Shown here: positions 15,207-23,745 of the stretch, piece by piece
Layout of the letters: every line of letters starts with the position of its first letter
Position numbering within the stretch: position 1 is the stretch's first letter
Assembly: GCF_964253025.1 (NCBI RefSeq)
Contig: NZ_CAXUQC020000001.1
Coordinates: 3,534,001-3,598,000, forward strand
DNA from: Rhizobacter sp964253025
GTDB lineage: Bacteria > Pseudomonadota > Gammaproteobacteria > Burkholderiales > Burkholderiaceae_C
Reading direction: 5' to 3'
Length of the DNA stretch: 64,000 bases
Position numbers and translations under genes: made by a program
The notes under the pieces: model-generated
Told to the model about the DNA's origin: nothing
Databases searched by the model: none
Seen by the model: the letters and a program-made list of their open reading frames with translations, nothing else

Positions 15207-16144
15207 CCGCCGCCCCCGCCGCTGCCCCAGAGGAGCCCAACCCGCCCAACGAGGTCGTCCTGGTGACCGGCATCTCGGGCTCTGGCAAGTCGGTGGCCCT
15301 GCATGCGCTGGAAGACGCCGGGTTCTTCTGTGTCGACAACCTGCCGCCCGAACTGTTGCGCGATTTCCTGCGGCTGGAACACGGCCGGTCCCGGCGGCGC
15401 GTCGCGATCGCGGTGGACATCCGCAGCGCCGGCTCACTGCCGCATCTGCTGCCGCTCATCGATGAACTGCGCGGCGAAGGCGTCGTGATCCGATCGGTCT
15501 TCCTGGATGCCGGCACCGACGCCCTGGTGCGCCGCTTCTCGGAGTCCCGCCGTCCGCATCCGCTGTCGCAGCAGGTCGCCACCGCCTCGCCGCACCGGCG
15601 CAAGGAAGACCTCGACCCACAAGGCCACCGCGCCCTCTACGACGCCATCGAACTCGAGCGCGAACTGCTCGCCGAGCTGCGCGAAATCTCGACGGTCGTC
15701 GACACCAGCCAGCTGCGTCCGGCCCAGTTGCGCCTGTGGATCCGCGACCTGGTGCAGGCGGGCAGCCTGGCGCTCACGCTGGTGTTCGAGTCGTTCGCCT
15801 TCAAGCATGGTGTGCCGCTCGACGCCGATTTCGTGTTCGACGTGCGCATCCTGCCGAACCCGTACTACATCCGTGAGCTTCGGGCCCTGACGGGCCGCGA
15901 CGAGCCCGTCATCCAGTACCTGGAAGGCCAGCCCGAGGTCGGCGAGATGATGCAGCAGATCGAGACCTTCATCGCCCGCTGGCTGCCGGCGTTCGAGAAC
16001 GACCAGCGGAGCTACCTCACCGTGGCCATCGGCTGCACCGGTGGGCAGCACCGGTCGGTCTACCTCACCGAGCACCTCGCCCGCCGCTTCTCGCAGCGCA
16101 GCGTGTCGCTCATCCGCCACCGCGAACTCGACGCCCGCGATTGA
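15203..16144 (+). CDS. rapZ: RNase adapter protein RapZ
   Basis: This 313-residue protein belongs to the RapZ/YvcJ family. In enterobacteria RapZ presents the sRNA GlmZ to RNase E and senses glucosamine-6-phosphate. Visible: a P-loop GISGSGKS near residue 24, a second nucleotide motif VDNLPPELL, and the C-terminal CTGGQHRSVYLTEHLA segment used for RNA binding and self-assembly. It overlaps recN by four bases and the next gene by four. In betaproteobacteria the gene is not always linked to ptsN, and no PTS gene is present here, so its exact partner RNA is unknown. Confidence 0.94.
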   Translation: MTAAPAAAPEEPNPPNEVVLVTGISGSGKSVALHALEDAGFFCVDNLPPELLRDFLRLEHGRSRRRVAIAVDIRSAGSLPHLLPLIDELRGEGVVIRSVFLDAGTDALVRRFSESRRPHPLSQQVATASPHRRKEDLDPQGHRALYDAIELERELLAELREISTVVDTSQLRPAQLRLWIRDLVQAGSLALTLVFESFAFKHGVPLDADFVFDVRILPNPYYIRELRALTGRDEPVIQYLEGQPEVGEMMQQIETFIARWLPAFENDQRSYLTVAIGCTGGQHRSVYLTEHLARRFSQRSVSLIRHRELDARD

Positions 16145-16779
16145 TCACCCGCCTCCTGATGCGCTTGCGCAGCCCCGCCCCCACCTTGCCGCTCCTGCCC
16201 CTGCAGGCGGTGCTCTTCCCTGGCGGCCTCCTGAGCCTCAAGGTATTCGAGGCGCGCTACCTCGACCTCGTCAGCAGCAGCCTGCGTGAACGAACGCCGT
16301 TCGGCGTGGTGGCGCTGCGCCAGGCCACCGAGCCGGGCCAGGCGGTGGACCCCAACGCCTTCGAGCCGATTGGCGTGGTCGCCGAACTGCTCGAAGTCGA
16401 TGCCGCGCAGGCCGGCATCCTCCATGTGCGCGCACGCGGGCTGCACCGCTTCGAGCTGACCGGACAGACGCTCGGTGCCGAAGGCCTCTGGGAGGCCACC
16501 TACCGGGACATCCCGGACGACGCCGCCGTGGCGCCCTCTGATGCACAGATCGACACCGTGCGCGGCCTGGCCAACGCCATCGGCACGCTCAAGCAGCAGG
16601 GGTCGGAGCCCTTCCTCAAGCCCTTCAGGTTCGAGGACGCAGGCTGGGTGGCCAACCGGTGGTGCGAGATCCTGCCGATCTCGGTGGCAGCCAAGCAGCG
16701 CCTGATGGCCCTAGAGGACCCGGCGGCCCGGCTGCAACTGGTGGATGACTTCCTGCGCAGCAAGGGCGTGGTCAAGTAA
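16141..16779 (+). CDS. Lon substrate-binding (N-terminal) domain protein
   Basis: This 212-residue protein consists of a stand-alone LON N-terminal domain: LPLLPLQAVLFPGGLLSLKVFEARY at the start, the FGVVAL strand, and IGVVAELLEV and the helical end (AAKQRLMALEDPAARLQLV). The ATPase and protease parts of Lon are absent, so it is not a protease. TTG 16141 overlaps the rapZ stop (TTGA); ATG 16159 would shorten it by six residues. Such proteins are widespread and of unknown function. Coupling to rapZ suggests co-expression only. Confidence 0.85.
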   Translation: MITRLLMRLRSPAPTLPLLPLQAVLFPGGLLSLKVFEARYLDLVSSSLRERTPFGVVALRQATEPGQAVDPNAFEPIGVVAELLEVDAAQAGILHVRARGLHRFELTGQTLGAEGLWEATYRDIPDDAAVAPSDAQIDTVRGLANAIGTLKQQGSEPFLKPFRFEDAGWVANRWCEILPISVAAKQRLMALEDPAARLQLVDDFLRSKGVVK

Positions 16780-16846
16780 TTCACCGGCTTTTTGCGCTCG
16801 GCCGATGCGGCCGGTCCGGGGTTTGCTGCCGTTCGCCCAGCGCCGT

Positions 16847-17065
16847 TCAAGTGGCTCGGTCGCCCAGCGGAACCACCTTCGTCACCACCGGCGAGCCGTC
16901 GACCAGTGTCGGCAACACCTTCGACAAGACCCAGCCGTGCGTCCGGGCATACTGCCTGCCGTTCACGCTCATTCGCCACGGCAGGGCGGCGTCGCCTGTG
17001 GGCGTGAAGGTGCGCACCAGCTTGCCGGCACGGAACTGCTCGATCCTGCATTCGCTGTTCTTCAT
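16847..17065 (-). CDS. Small hypothetical protein, 72 residues
   Basis: Starts MKNSECRIEQFRAGKLV behind a good site (AGAGGT, eight bases upstream of ATG 17065). It is basic, with a beta-strand-rich pattern (KLVRTFTP, WRMSVNGRQYARTHGWVLSKV) and no signal or membrane segment. It lies downstream of mutY on the same strand, 142 bases past its stop, and converges with the gene ending at 16779. I do not recognise a family. The clear start site and the sensible composition make it more likely real than a chance frame. Confidence 0.6.
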   Translation of the reverse strand: MKNSECRIEQFRAGKLVRTFTPTGDAALPWRMSVNGRQYARTHGWVLSKVLPTLVDGSPVVTKVVPLGDRAT

Positions 17066-17207
17066 GAGTGGACCTCTTTCGCTTCGCGGTGCGGTGCATC
17101 ACGGCCTTCGCGCACCGACCTGAGTTGACCGGGCGAGCCAAGACGAGCGTCTCCGCAATCAATCAAGGCTGCCAAGCGTGCCGAGCCCGGCACGGCATGC
17201 CGAAGGC

Positions 17208-18308
17208 TCACGCCGCCGGCGGCAACACGGCAGCATGCGAGCGCAACACGAGCTTGCGCAGCGCCGCCGGCACGCCCATGGCCAGCGCCTCGTCCACCGT
17301 CACCCAGCGGCCTTGGGGCAAGGTGCCGGTCAGAGCCTCCACCCGCTTGGCCGTCACCTGAGCAGGCAGGCGCCACACCACCGGGTGCAACGTCCAGTCG
17401 AGATGGGTGAGCACATGGGTGAACGGTTCCAGCTGCGTTGCCTCGCCCGGCCAGCGGTCGGCCTGGGTCCACAGCGCTTCGATCGACTCGAACTCGGGAA
17501 AGCTCCACAGGCCGGCCCAGATGCCGGTCTCCGGCCGCTGGCACAACCACAGCATGTCATCCCAGACGAGCCAGAGCCAGGCGTTCTCGCGCACACCCCG
17601 CTTGAGCTTGCGGGTCTTGATGGGAAAGCGCTCGGGACGCCCTTCGCGCCGCCCCTGGCAACCCGGCTGAACCGGACACAGCAGGCATTGTGGCGAACGG
17701 GCCAGGCACACCGTGGCGCCGAGGTCCATCAGGCCTTGCGTGTACGACTCGATGCCCGACTCGGGCAACAGCTCCGTGGCGCGAGCCCACAGCACCCGTT
17801 CGTTGGCCGCCACGGCCAGGTCGGCCTCGAAGGCCAGGAACCGGGTGAGCACGCGCTTGACGTTGCCGTCGAGGATGGCCACCCGCTCGCCAAAGCAGAA
17901 CGCGGCGATGGCTGCCGCCGTCGAGCGGCCGATGCCGGGCAAGGTTTGAAGCTGTGCACTCGTGCGGGGAAACTCGCCACCGAACTCGCTCATCACGGCA
18001 CGCGCGCAGGCGTGCAGGTTGCGCGCCCTGGAGTAGTAGCCAAGGCCGCTCCACAGGGCCAGCACGTCGTCCTGGGGCGCGGCCGCCAGAGCCGCCACGT
18101 CGGGGAAGCGCGTCAGGAAGCGCTCGTAGTAGCCGAGCACCGTGGCCACCTGCGTCTGCTGCAGCATGATCTCGGACAGCCAGACGCGGTACGGGTCGGT
18201 GGTCTGCTGCCAAGGCAGCGCGTGCCGCCCGTGCGTGCGCTGCCACTCGATCAAGGGCTGGGCAAAGCCGGAGGAATCGGACGGGGAACCCACCAACGCG
18301 GCAGACAA
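17208..18308 (-). CDS. mutY: A/G-specific adenine DNA glycosylase MutY
   Basis: This 366-residue enzyme removes adenine mispaired with 8-oxoguanine. It has the catalytic-Glu helix LSEIMLQQTQVATV, a helix-hairpin-helix LPGIGRSTAAAIAAF, the catalytic aspartate in ILDGNVKRV, and the four-cysteine [4Fe-4S] ligand set CLARSPQCLLCPVQPGC (C-x6-C-x2-C-x5-C). The C-terminal NUDIX-like domain (WAGLWSFPEFE) recognises 8-oxoG. It shares a strand and a short gap with the dynamin-like gene and, beyond it, mutM, the other glycosylase of the same repair pathway. Confidence 0.96.
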   Translation of the reverse strand: MSAALVGSPSDSSGFAQPLIEWQRTHGRHALPWQQTTDPYRVWLSEIMLQQTQVATVLGYYERFLTRFPDVAALAAAPQDDVLALWSGLGYYSRARNLHACARAVMSEFGGEFPRTSAQLQTLPGIGRSTAAAIAAFCFGERVAILDGNVKRVLTRFLAFEADLAVAANERVLWARATELLPESGIESYTQGLMDLGATVCLARSPQCLLCPVQPGCQGRREGRPERFPIKTRKLKRGVRENAWLWLVWDDMLWLCQRPETGIWAGLWSFPEFESIEALWTQADRWPGEATQLEPFTHVLTHLDWTLHPVVWRLPAQVTAKRVEALTGTLPQGRWVTVDEALAMGVPAALRKLVLRSHAAVLPPAA

Positions 18309-18326
18309 GAAGCAGGGCCGGACGGG

Positions 18327-20324
18327 TCAGGCCTGGGCGGCAACGCGGAGGTCGAGGTCCAGGTCGAGGTCGAGCAGGGCGCCGCCCGGGCCATCGGTGC
18401 GGGCGGGGTCCGTCTGGGCATGCTGCTTCAGTCGCTCGATGAGTTCAGCGCACTTGGCCACCTGCTGCTGCAGCTGGGCGTCCTGAGCCTCGAGTTCGGC
18501 AAGCCGGTGCTCCAGCTCGCCGCTGGCAGCCTGGATGCGCTCCAGCGCCTCGCGGCGGCGGCGGAATCCACGGCGGCGCTCGCGCAGTTGCGAGTCCACC
18601 TGGGACGACGCCATCTTGTTCCAGAGTTCGAGCTCGCCGCTGGCGTTCTCGAATACCACGCGCAGCTTGGACATCAGCATGCGGCGGAACTGCTCCATGA
18701 ACTTGCCCTGCGACAGGCGCAACGCCTGGGTGAGACCCAGGTACTGCACGTAGTTGCGCTGGATGAGGGTCAGCTCCTGGATGAAGCGACCCATGTCGGG
18801 CATGGGATTCACCGACAGCGAGAAGCCGAACTCGGCATTCAGCTTGGCAAACGACGCGGTGAGCATCGTGTGGATCTCGTTGCCGCGCGTCTGGGTGGCC
18901 TCGAGCAGTTCGCGCAGGCGGCTGCACAAACCCATGAACGCCTTCTTGGCGCCCAGGTTCAGCAGCGACGCATGCATGGCGGCCTGCATCTCGGCGACTT
19001 CCTCGCGCAGGCGATCGCTCGTCAGGTCGACGAGCGCGTTCTTGAGCATGCGGCTGTGCACCATGCGCATGGCCTGGAGCCGTGCGGTGCACTGTTCGAA
19101 CTCGCGCGTTTCGGCGTCGACGCGCTCGATCATCAGCCGCGTCTTGGCGCCACTCTTGCCGCGCAAGCCACGCAGCTCGAGGAGCTGCTCGGCCAGCTGA
19201 CGACGGCGGTCGCCGAGGCGGCGGGTCACCAGGGCCTCGGTGCGCATGACGGTGTCGACGACAGTCTGCTCGAGAACCTCGCGGCGCTGGGGCAGCAGCT
19301 GGGCGCCCAACGCGGCTTCGAGGTCGAGGATGCGACTCTCTTCCAGGGCTTCCGACTCGCCGTCGACACGGGCAGCCAGCGCCTGACGGGCCGACAGCGG
19401 GAAGACCCGCTCCGGCGACATGCCGAGCGTGCGGGCCGTGCTGGCGCGTTGCGCCTCGATCTGCTCCTCGATCTTTTCGGGGCTGGCCAAGGGGTCGCGC
19501 AGCGCGTCGATCTTGTTCAACACCACGAAGCTCGTCGTGGCCGGCGAACCGAGGTGGTCGCGCCAGATGGTGAGGTCGGACTTGGTGACGCCGGTGTCGG
19601 CGCCCAGGATGAACACCATCGCGTGCGCCGAGGGCAGCAGGCTGAGCGTCAGTTCCGGTTCGGCGCCGATGGCGTTGAGCCCGGGGGTGTCGATCACGAC
19701 CAGCCCGCGCTTGAGCAGCGCGTGGGGGTAGTTGATCATCGCGTGGCGCCAGGCCGGCACTTCCACCCGGCCGGCGTCGTCGACCGGCGGATTGTCCTCA
19801 GGGGTGTCGTCTTGCCAGAAGCCGAGTGCGCGGGCCTCGTCGACGCTCACCCACTGGGTGCGCATCACTTCCTGGAGCGACTCGGACAGGCGCTCGGGCT
19901 GGGACACGTCGAGCGGGATGTGGGTCCACGCGCGGGGTTGGGTGCGCAGGTCCGACAGGGACAGGCCTTCGAGGCGGGTGCCGATCGGCAGCAGCGCGAG
20001 GGCCGGCGCTTCTTCGGGATCATGGCCGAGCTCGACCGGGCACATCGTGGTGCGCCCCGGCGTGGCGGGGAGCACCCGACGGCCGGTGTCGGCGAAGAAG
20101 ATGGCGTTGATCAGTTCGGACTTGCCGCGCGAGAACTCGGCGACGAAGGCGACGATGAGCTTCTCGTTGACCAGGCCCCGGCGAAGGGTGTCGAGCGCCT
20201 CGGCAGCGGCGGGGTCGGCCAGGTCGTGCTCGCCCAGGAAGTGGCTGAATTCGTCAAGGCGACGCCCCAGGCCGGCGCGCCAGTGGCCAAGAGCATCAAG
20301 ACTGCCAGCAAAGGAAGAAGCCAT
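18327..20324 (-). CDS. Bacterial dynamin-like GTPase
   Basis: About 665 residues. The GTPase domain shows a G1 loop AEFSRGKSELINAI, G3 DTPGLNAIG and G4 LNKIDAL. The first glycine of the usual GxxxxGKS loop is alanine. A long helical stalk follows, with coiled coil at the end (RRRREALERIQAASGELEHRLAELE) and an odd LDLDLDLDLR tail. Dynamin-like proteins remodel or repair membranes. The start is uncertain: ATG 20324 (MASSFAGSLDALGHW) fits the family best, while ATG 20360 and GTG 20408 are possible. None has a strong ribosome-binding site. It is sandwiched between mutY and mutM on the same strand. Confidence 0.85.
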   Translation of the reverse strand: MASSFAGSLDALGHWRAGLGRRLDEFSHFLGEHDLADPAAAEALDTLRRGLVNEKLIVAFVAEFSRGKSELINAIFFADTGRRVLPATPGRTTMCPVELGHDPEEAPALALLPIGTRLEGLSLSDLRTQPRAWTHIPLDVSQPERLSESLQEVMRTQWVSVDEARALGFWQDDTPEDNPPVDDAGRVEVPAWRHAMINYPHALLKRGLVVIDTPGLNAIGAEPELTLSLLPSAHAMVFILGADTGVTKSDLTIWRDHLGSPATTSFVVLNKIDALRDPLASPEKIEEQIEAQRASTARTLGMSPERVFPLSARQALAARVDGESEALEESRILDLEAALGAQLLPQRREVLEQTVVDTVMRTEALVTRRLGDRRRQLAEQLLELRGLRGKSGAKTRLMIERVDAETREFEQCTARLQAMRMVHSRMLKNALVDLTSDRLREEVAEMQAAMHASLLNLGAKKAFMGLCSRLRELLEATQTRGNEIHTMLTASFAKLNAEFGFSLSVNPMPDMGRFIQELTLIQRNYVQYLGLTQALRLSQGKFMEQFRRMLMSKLRVVFENASGELELWNKMASSQVDSQLRERRRGFRRRREALERIQAASGELEHRLAELEAQDAQLQQQVAKCAELIERLKQHAQTDPARTDGPGGALLDLDLDLDLRVAAQA

Positions 20325-20450
20325 GGGGAAACACGAGCCCGACAGGTAAGCGTCGGTCATGGTATCGCAAGCACGATGCTCGCCAGGGCATCCGAAACAC
20401 TTGGACACCCATGTTCGCGCGCGGATGTGTGTTTTTGGCTTTTTTCGGGT

Positions 20451-21266
20451 TCAGCGCCGTTGGCAGACCGCACAGAAGAAGGTCGACCGCCCGCCCTGGA
20501 CGATGCGCCGGATGGGCGCTCCGCACTGGCGGCAGGGTTCCCCTTCCCGGCCGTAGACCCGCGCCTGGTTCTGGAAGGCACCGGCCATGCCGTGCGCGTC
20601 CTTGAAGTCGCGCAAGGTGCTGCCCCCGAGCGCCAGCGCCTGGGCGAGGATGCTCCGGATGGCCTCCGCCAGCCGCTCGGAACGCGGGCGACTCAGGCGG
20701 TGGGCGGGCAAGCGAGGGTCGATCCCGGCGGCGAACAGGGCTTCGCACGCGTAGATGTTGCCGGCGCCCACGACGATGTCGCCCCCCAGCAAGGCAAGCT
20801 TCACCGCGATCCGCCGGCGCTGCAGCGCCGCGTGCAGGTACGCGCCGGTGAAAGCCGGGTCGAAGGGTTCCACCCCCAGGCCGGCCAGCAGCTTGGCGGC
20901 CGGAGGCACCCCCAGCCCGGTGGACCAGACCACCGCCCCGAACCGGCGGGGGTCCGTCAGGCGCAGGGTGCCCTGGGTGGTGAAGAGGTCGAAGTGGTCG
21001 TGCGCCGCCGGTTCGGACACCGATGCGCTGAACGCGAGGGAACCCGACATGCCCAGGTGCATCAACAGACCACCCCCGGTGAGCGGCAGCCAGATGTACT
21101 TGCCACGTCGAACGGCGTCGCCGACGGTCCGGTTCACCAGGGAATCCGGTTCGCAGCCCAGGGGCCAGCGCAGCGGCTTGCCCAGGCGTACGGCCGTGAC
21201 CACGGCGCCTGCAATCCGGGGCGCCAGGCTCTGGCGGGTGGTCTCGACTTCAGGCAGCTCCGGCAT
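20451..21266 (-). CDS. mutM: Formamidopyrimidine-DNA glycosylase MutM (Fpg)
   Basis: This 271-residue enzyme excises 8-oxoguanine and formamidopyrimidines and nicks the strand. The N-terminus MPELPEVETTRQSL supplies the catalytic proline and glutamate after Met removal. The C-terminus has the zinc finger CRQCGAPIRRI ... FFCAVCQ (two C-x2-C pairs), and QNQARVYGREGEPC precedes it. ATG 21266 is fixed by the need for that N-terminus; the frame is open further upstream without meaning. It is divergent from the TPR-protein gene, with 113 bases between. Confidence 0.97.
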   Translation of the reverse strand: MPELPEVETTRQSLAPRIAGAVVTAVRLGKPLRWPLGCEPDSLVNRTVGDAVRRGKYIWLPLTGGGLLMHLGMSGSLAFSASVSEPAAHDHFDLFTTQGTLRLTDPRRFGAVVWSTGLGVPPAAKLLAGLGVEPFDPAFTGAYLHAALQRRRIAVKLALLGGDIVVGAGNIYACEALFAAGIDPRLPAHRLSRPRSERLAEAIRSILAQALALGGSTLRDFKDAHGMAGAFQNQARVYGREGEPCRQCGAPIRRIVQGGRSTFFCAVCQRR

Positions 21267-21379
21267 GGCCGCGATTATGGCGAGCCGGCGAGCACCCGGC
21301 CCGGCCGGTGGCTTTGCAGACGGTGCCCGGGGCGTTGCGGGACAGGACACTAGAATCATTCACGATGACAGGAGCACTC

Positions 21380-23218
21380 ATGCGGGCCCACTTCCTTTTC
21401 TCTCGTGCAGCGCTCGCATTGGCGTGCTCCATGGCCGCCGGCCTCAGCCTTTCCGTGTCGGCGGCCACCCCTCCGACACCGGCCGAACCTGCTGCCTCCG
21501 CCGTCGACAACTCGCCACTCAACGGGCCGCTGTTCTATCAGCTGTTCATGGCCGAGCTGGAGGCGCGCGGTGGCCAGAAGGGCATGGGCTACCAGCTCAT
21601 GCTGGATGCGGCCCGGCGCACCTCCGACGAATCCCTCTTCCGCCGCGCGGTTGGCCTCGCGTCCGAGATGGGCGACGGCCCCGGAGCGCTCGCCGCCGTG
21701 CAGGCCTGGCGCACTGCGCTTCCGAATTCGGTCCAGGCGACGCGCTTCGAGGTGCAGTTGCTCCTCGCCCTCGACCGCCATGCGGACGCGGCAGCGGCCA
21801 CGCGCGTGATGCTCGAACTCACGCCCGAGGCCGAACAATCGGGCACCTTCGCCTCCCTGCCCCGGCTGTTCGCCCGCAACCGGGATCGCAAGCAGACTCT
21901 CCAGTTGCTGGAGCCGGTGCTGCGGCCGTGGGTCAACAAGCCTGCCACGCGCGTGGCGGCGAGCGTCACGCTCGGGCGCATTGCGTCGGCCGCCGGTGAC
22001 AACGAGCGGGCCATCGCGCTCGCCCGGGAGGCGCATGCCCACGAGCCGGCCGCCGACGGCCCGGCGCTGCTCGCGCTGGAACTGCTGGCCTCGGGGCCGG
22101 AGGCGGACGCCATCGTGCTCGACCACCTCAAGCACAAGCCGGGCGCGTCGGCCATTCGCATCCTCTATGCGCGGGTGTTGAGCTCGATGCAGCGCTACGG
22201 CGAAGCGGCCACCCAGCTCGAGGCGGTGACGCAGGCCGACCCCCGCATCGCTGCCCCGTGGCTCACCCTGGCCGCCCTGCAGCTTGAACTCAAGCGCCCG
22301 GCCGAGGCCACCGCCACCGTGAACCGCTACCTCGCGGGACTGAAGGACGGCAGCATCGTCCCGACCACGCCCACGGCCGTGGCAGGCCAGCAGATCGTGA
22401 TCTCCGCGGATGCCGACGGCGACGGCGAGAGCGACGAACCCGTGGAAGACCAGGGCGTCGCGCAAGCCTATTTCCTTCTCGCGCGAGCGGCTGAGCAGCA
22501 GCGCGACTTCACCGGCGCAGAGGCCTGGCTTGCCAAGGTGACCGACCCCGAGCGGGCGCTCGACGTGGCGGCCCGTCGTGCTGAACTGCTGGCCCGGCAG
22601 GGCAAGCTCCGACAGGCGATCGACGTGCTGCGCAAGGCGCCGGAGACGCAGCCCGAGTCGGCTCGCACCAAGCTCGTGCTCGAAGCGCAATTGCACAGCG
22701 ACGCCAAGCAGTGGGCCGCCGCGGAATCCGTGCTCGCCCAGGCCAGCAAGCGCTTCCCGAACGATGCGGAGCTGCTCTACCAGCAGGCCATGATGGCCGA
22801 GAAGCTGGACCGGGTGGAGGACATGGAGCGCCTGCTGCGCCGGGTGATCGAGATCCGGCCGGACCACCACCACGCCTACAACGCACTCGGCTATTCGCTG
22901 GCCGAACGCAACCTGCGGCTCACCGAAGCACGTGAACTGATCGTCAAGGCGCTCGAGCTCGCCCCGGGGGAGCCCTTCATCACCGACAGCCTCGGCTGGG
23001 TGGAGTACCGGCTGGGCAACCGGACGGAGGCCCTGCGCCTGCTGAAGCAGGCCTACCGCCTGCGTCCCGACGTGGAAATCGGCGTTCACCTGGGTGAGCT
23101 CCTGTGGGTCACCGGCCAGCAGGAAGAGGCCCGTCGCGTGCTGCGCGAGGTGCGCGAACGGGACGCCAGCAACCAGGTGCTCCGAGACACCCTCGCCCGC
23201 CTGAAGGTCGACCTGTGA
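21380..23218 (+). CDS. Exported tetratricopeptide repeat protein
   Basis: This 612-residue protein starts at ATG 21380 behind AGGAG seven bases upstream; ATG 21365 is a less well placed option. Residues 1-32 form a signal peptide (ALALACSMAAGLSLSVSAA). At least eight TPR-type helix pairs follow, the clearest at the C-terminal end (HHAYNALGYSLAERNLRLTEAR, ITDSLGWVEYRLGNRTEAL). It probably acts as a periplasmic or outer-membrane scaffold. The stop overlaps the GTG of lolB (GTGA), and this pairing with lolB and ispE is common in Burkholderiales. The partner protein is unknown; a role in outer-membrane lipoprotein or envelope assembly is inference. Confidence 0.9.
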   Translation: MRAHFLFSRAALALACSMAAGLSLSVSAATPPTPAEPAASAVDNSPLNGPLFYQLFMAELEARGGQKGMGYQLMLDAARRTSDESLFRRAVGLASEMGDGPGALAAVQAWRTALPNSVQATRFEVQLLLALDRHADAAAATRVMLELTPEAEQSGTFASLPRLFARNRDRKQTLQLLEPVLRPWVNKPATRVAASVTLGRIASAAGDNERAIALAREAHAHEPAADGPALLALELLASGPEADAIVLDHLKHKPGASAIRILYARVLSSMQRYGEAATQLEAVTQADPRIAAPWLTLAALQLELKRPAEATATVNRYLAGLKDGSIVPTTPTAVAGQQIVISADADGDGESDEPVEDQGVAQAYFLLARAAEQQRDFTGAEAWLAKVTDPERALDVAARRAELLARQGKLRQAIDVLRKAPETQPESARTKLVLEAQLHSDAKQWAAAESVLAQASKRFPNDAELLYQQAMMAEKLDRVEDMERLLRRVIEIRPDHHHAYNALGYSLAERNLRLTEARELIVKALELAPGEPFITDSLGWVEYRLGNRTEALRLLKQAYRLRPDVEIGVHLGELLWVTGQQEEARRVLREVRERDASNQVLRDTLARLKVDL

Positions 23219-23745
23219 ACGTGCGCCGTGCCATGGTGGCGGCGAGCCTTGCCGCCTGGCTCTCCGCATGCACGACGACGCCCCCGGCTCCTGCGGGCGA
23301 CGTGATCTCCGGACGGCTGGCGGTCAAGGTGGAAGCCCATGGCACGGAGCCGGCCCGCTCCGTGAGCGCCGGCTTCGAGCTGCTGGGCAGCCCGGACGCG
23401 GGACGTCTCAACCTCTCATCTCCGCTCGGCACGCTCATGGCCCGCGCCGACTGGGCGCCGGGTGACACGCGGCTGACCACCTCGGACGGCACGGTCCGGT
23501 ATGCCGACCTGGACAGCCTGACGAACGAAATGCTGGGCGAAAGTCTCCCGGTAGCGGCCCTGTTCGACTGGCTGCGCGGACGCCCCTGGCCTGGCGCGCC
23601 GGCCACCCCCACCTCGCCGCCCGCCGAACCGGGCTTCGACCAGCTTGGATGGGCCGTGCGCCTCGGCCGGTTGTCTGAAGGATGGGTGACGGCACAGCGG
23701 GCCGCGGCACCGAAGGTCACCGTGCGGGCCCAGGTGGAACCATGA
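23215..23745 (+). CDS. lolB: Outer membrane lipoprotein insertion protein LolB
   Basis: This 176-residue lipoprotein receives lipoproteins from LolA and inserts them in the outer membrane. A signal peptide ends in the lipobox LSAC with the lipidated cysteine at residue 19, followed by TTTPPAPAG. The mature part has the LolB pattern: ISGRLAVKVE, GRLNLSSPLGTLMARADWAPG and FDWLRGRPWPG. GTG 23215 overlaps the preceding stop; a GTG at 23221 and an ATG at 23233 are alternatives that still leave a signal. The stop overlaps the ispE ATG (ATGA). Confidence 0.9.
   Translation: MNVRRAMVAASLAAWLSACTTTPPAPAGDVISGRLAVKVEAHGTEPARSVSAGFELLGSPDAGRLNLSSPLGTLMARADWAPGDTRLTTSDGTVRYADLDSLTNEMLGESLPVAALFDWLRGRPWPGAPATPTSPPAEPGFDQLGWAVRLGRLSEGWVTAQRAAAPKVTVRAQVEP

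Noticed and set aside
17178..21353. A 1391-codon open frame on the plus strand
   Set aside because: It is antisense to mutY, the dynamin-like gene and mutM, which have clear motifs. Its composition (Gln, His, Arg, Gly) is that of a high-GC shadow frame.
21356..23269. A 637-codon open frame on the minus strand
   Set aside because: Antisense to the TPR protein, no start signal and shadow-like composition.
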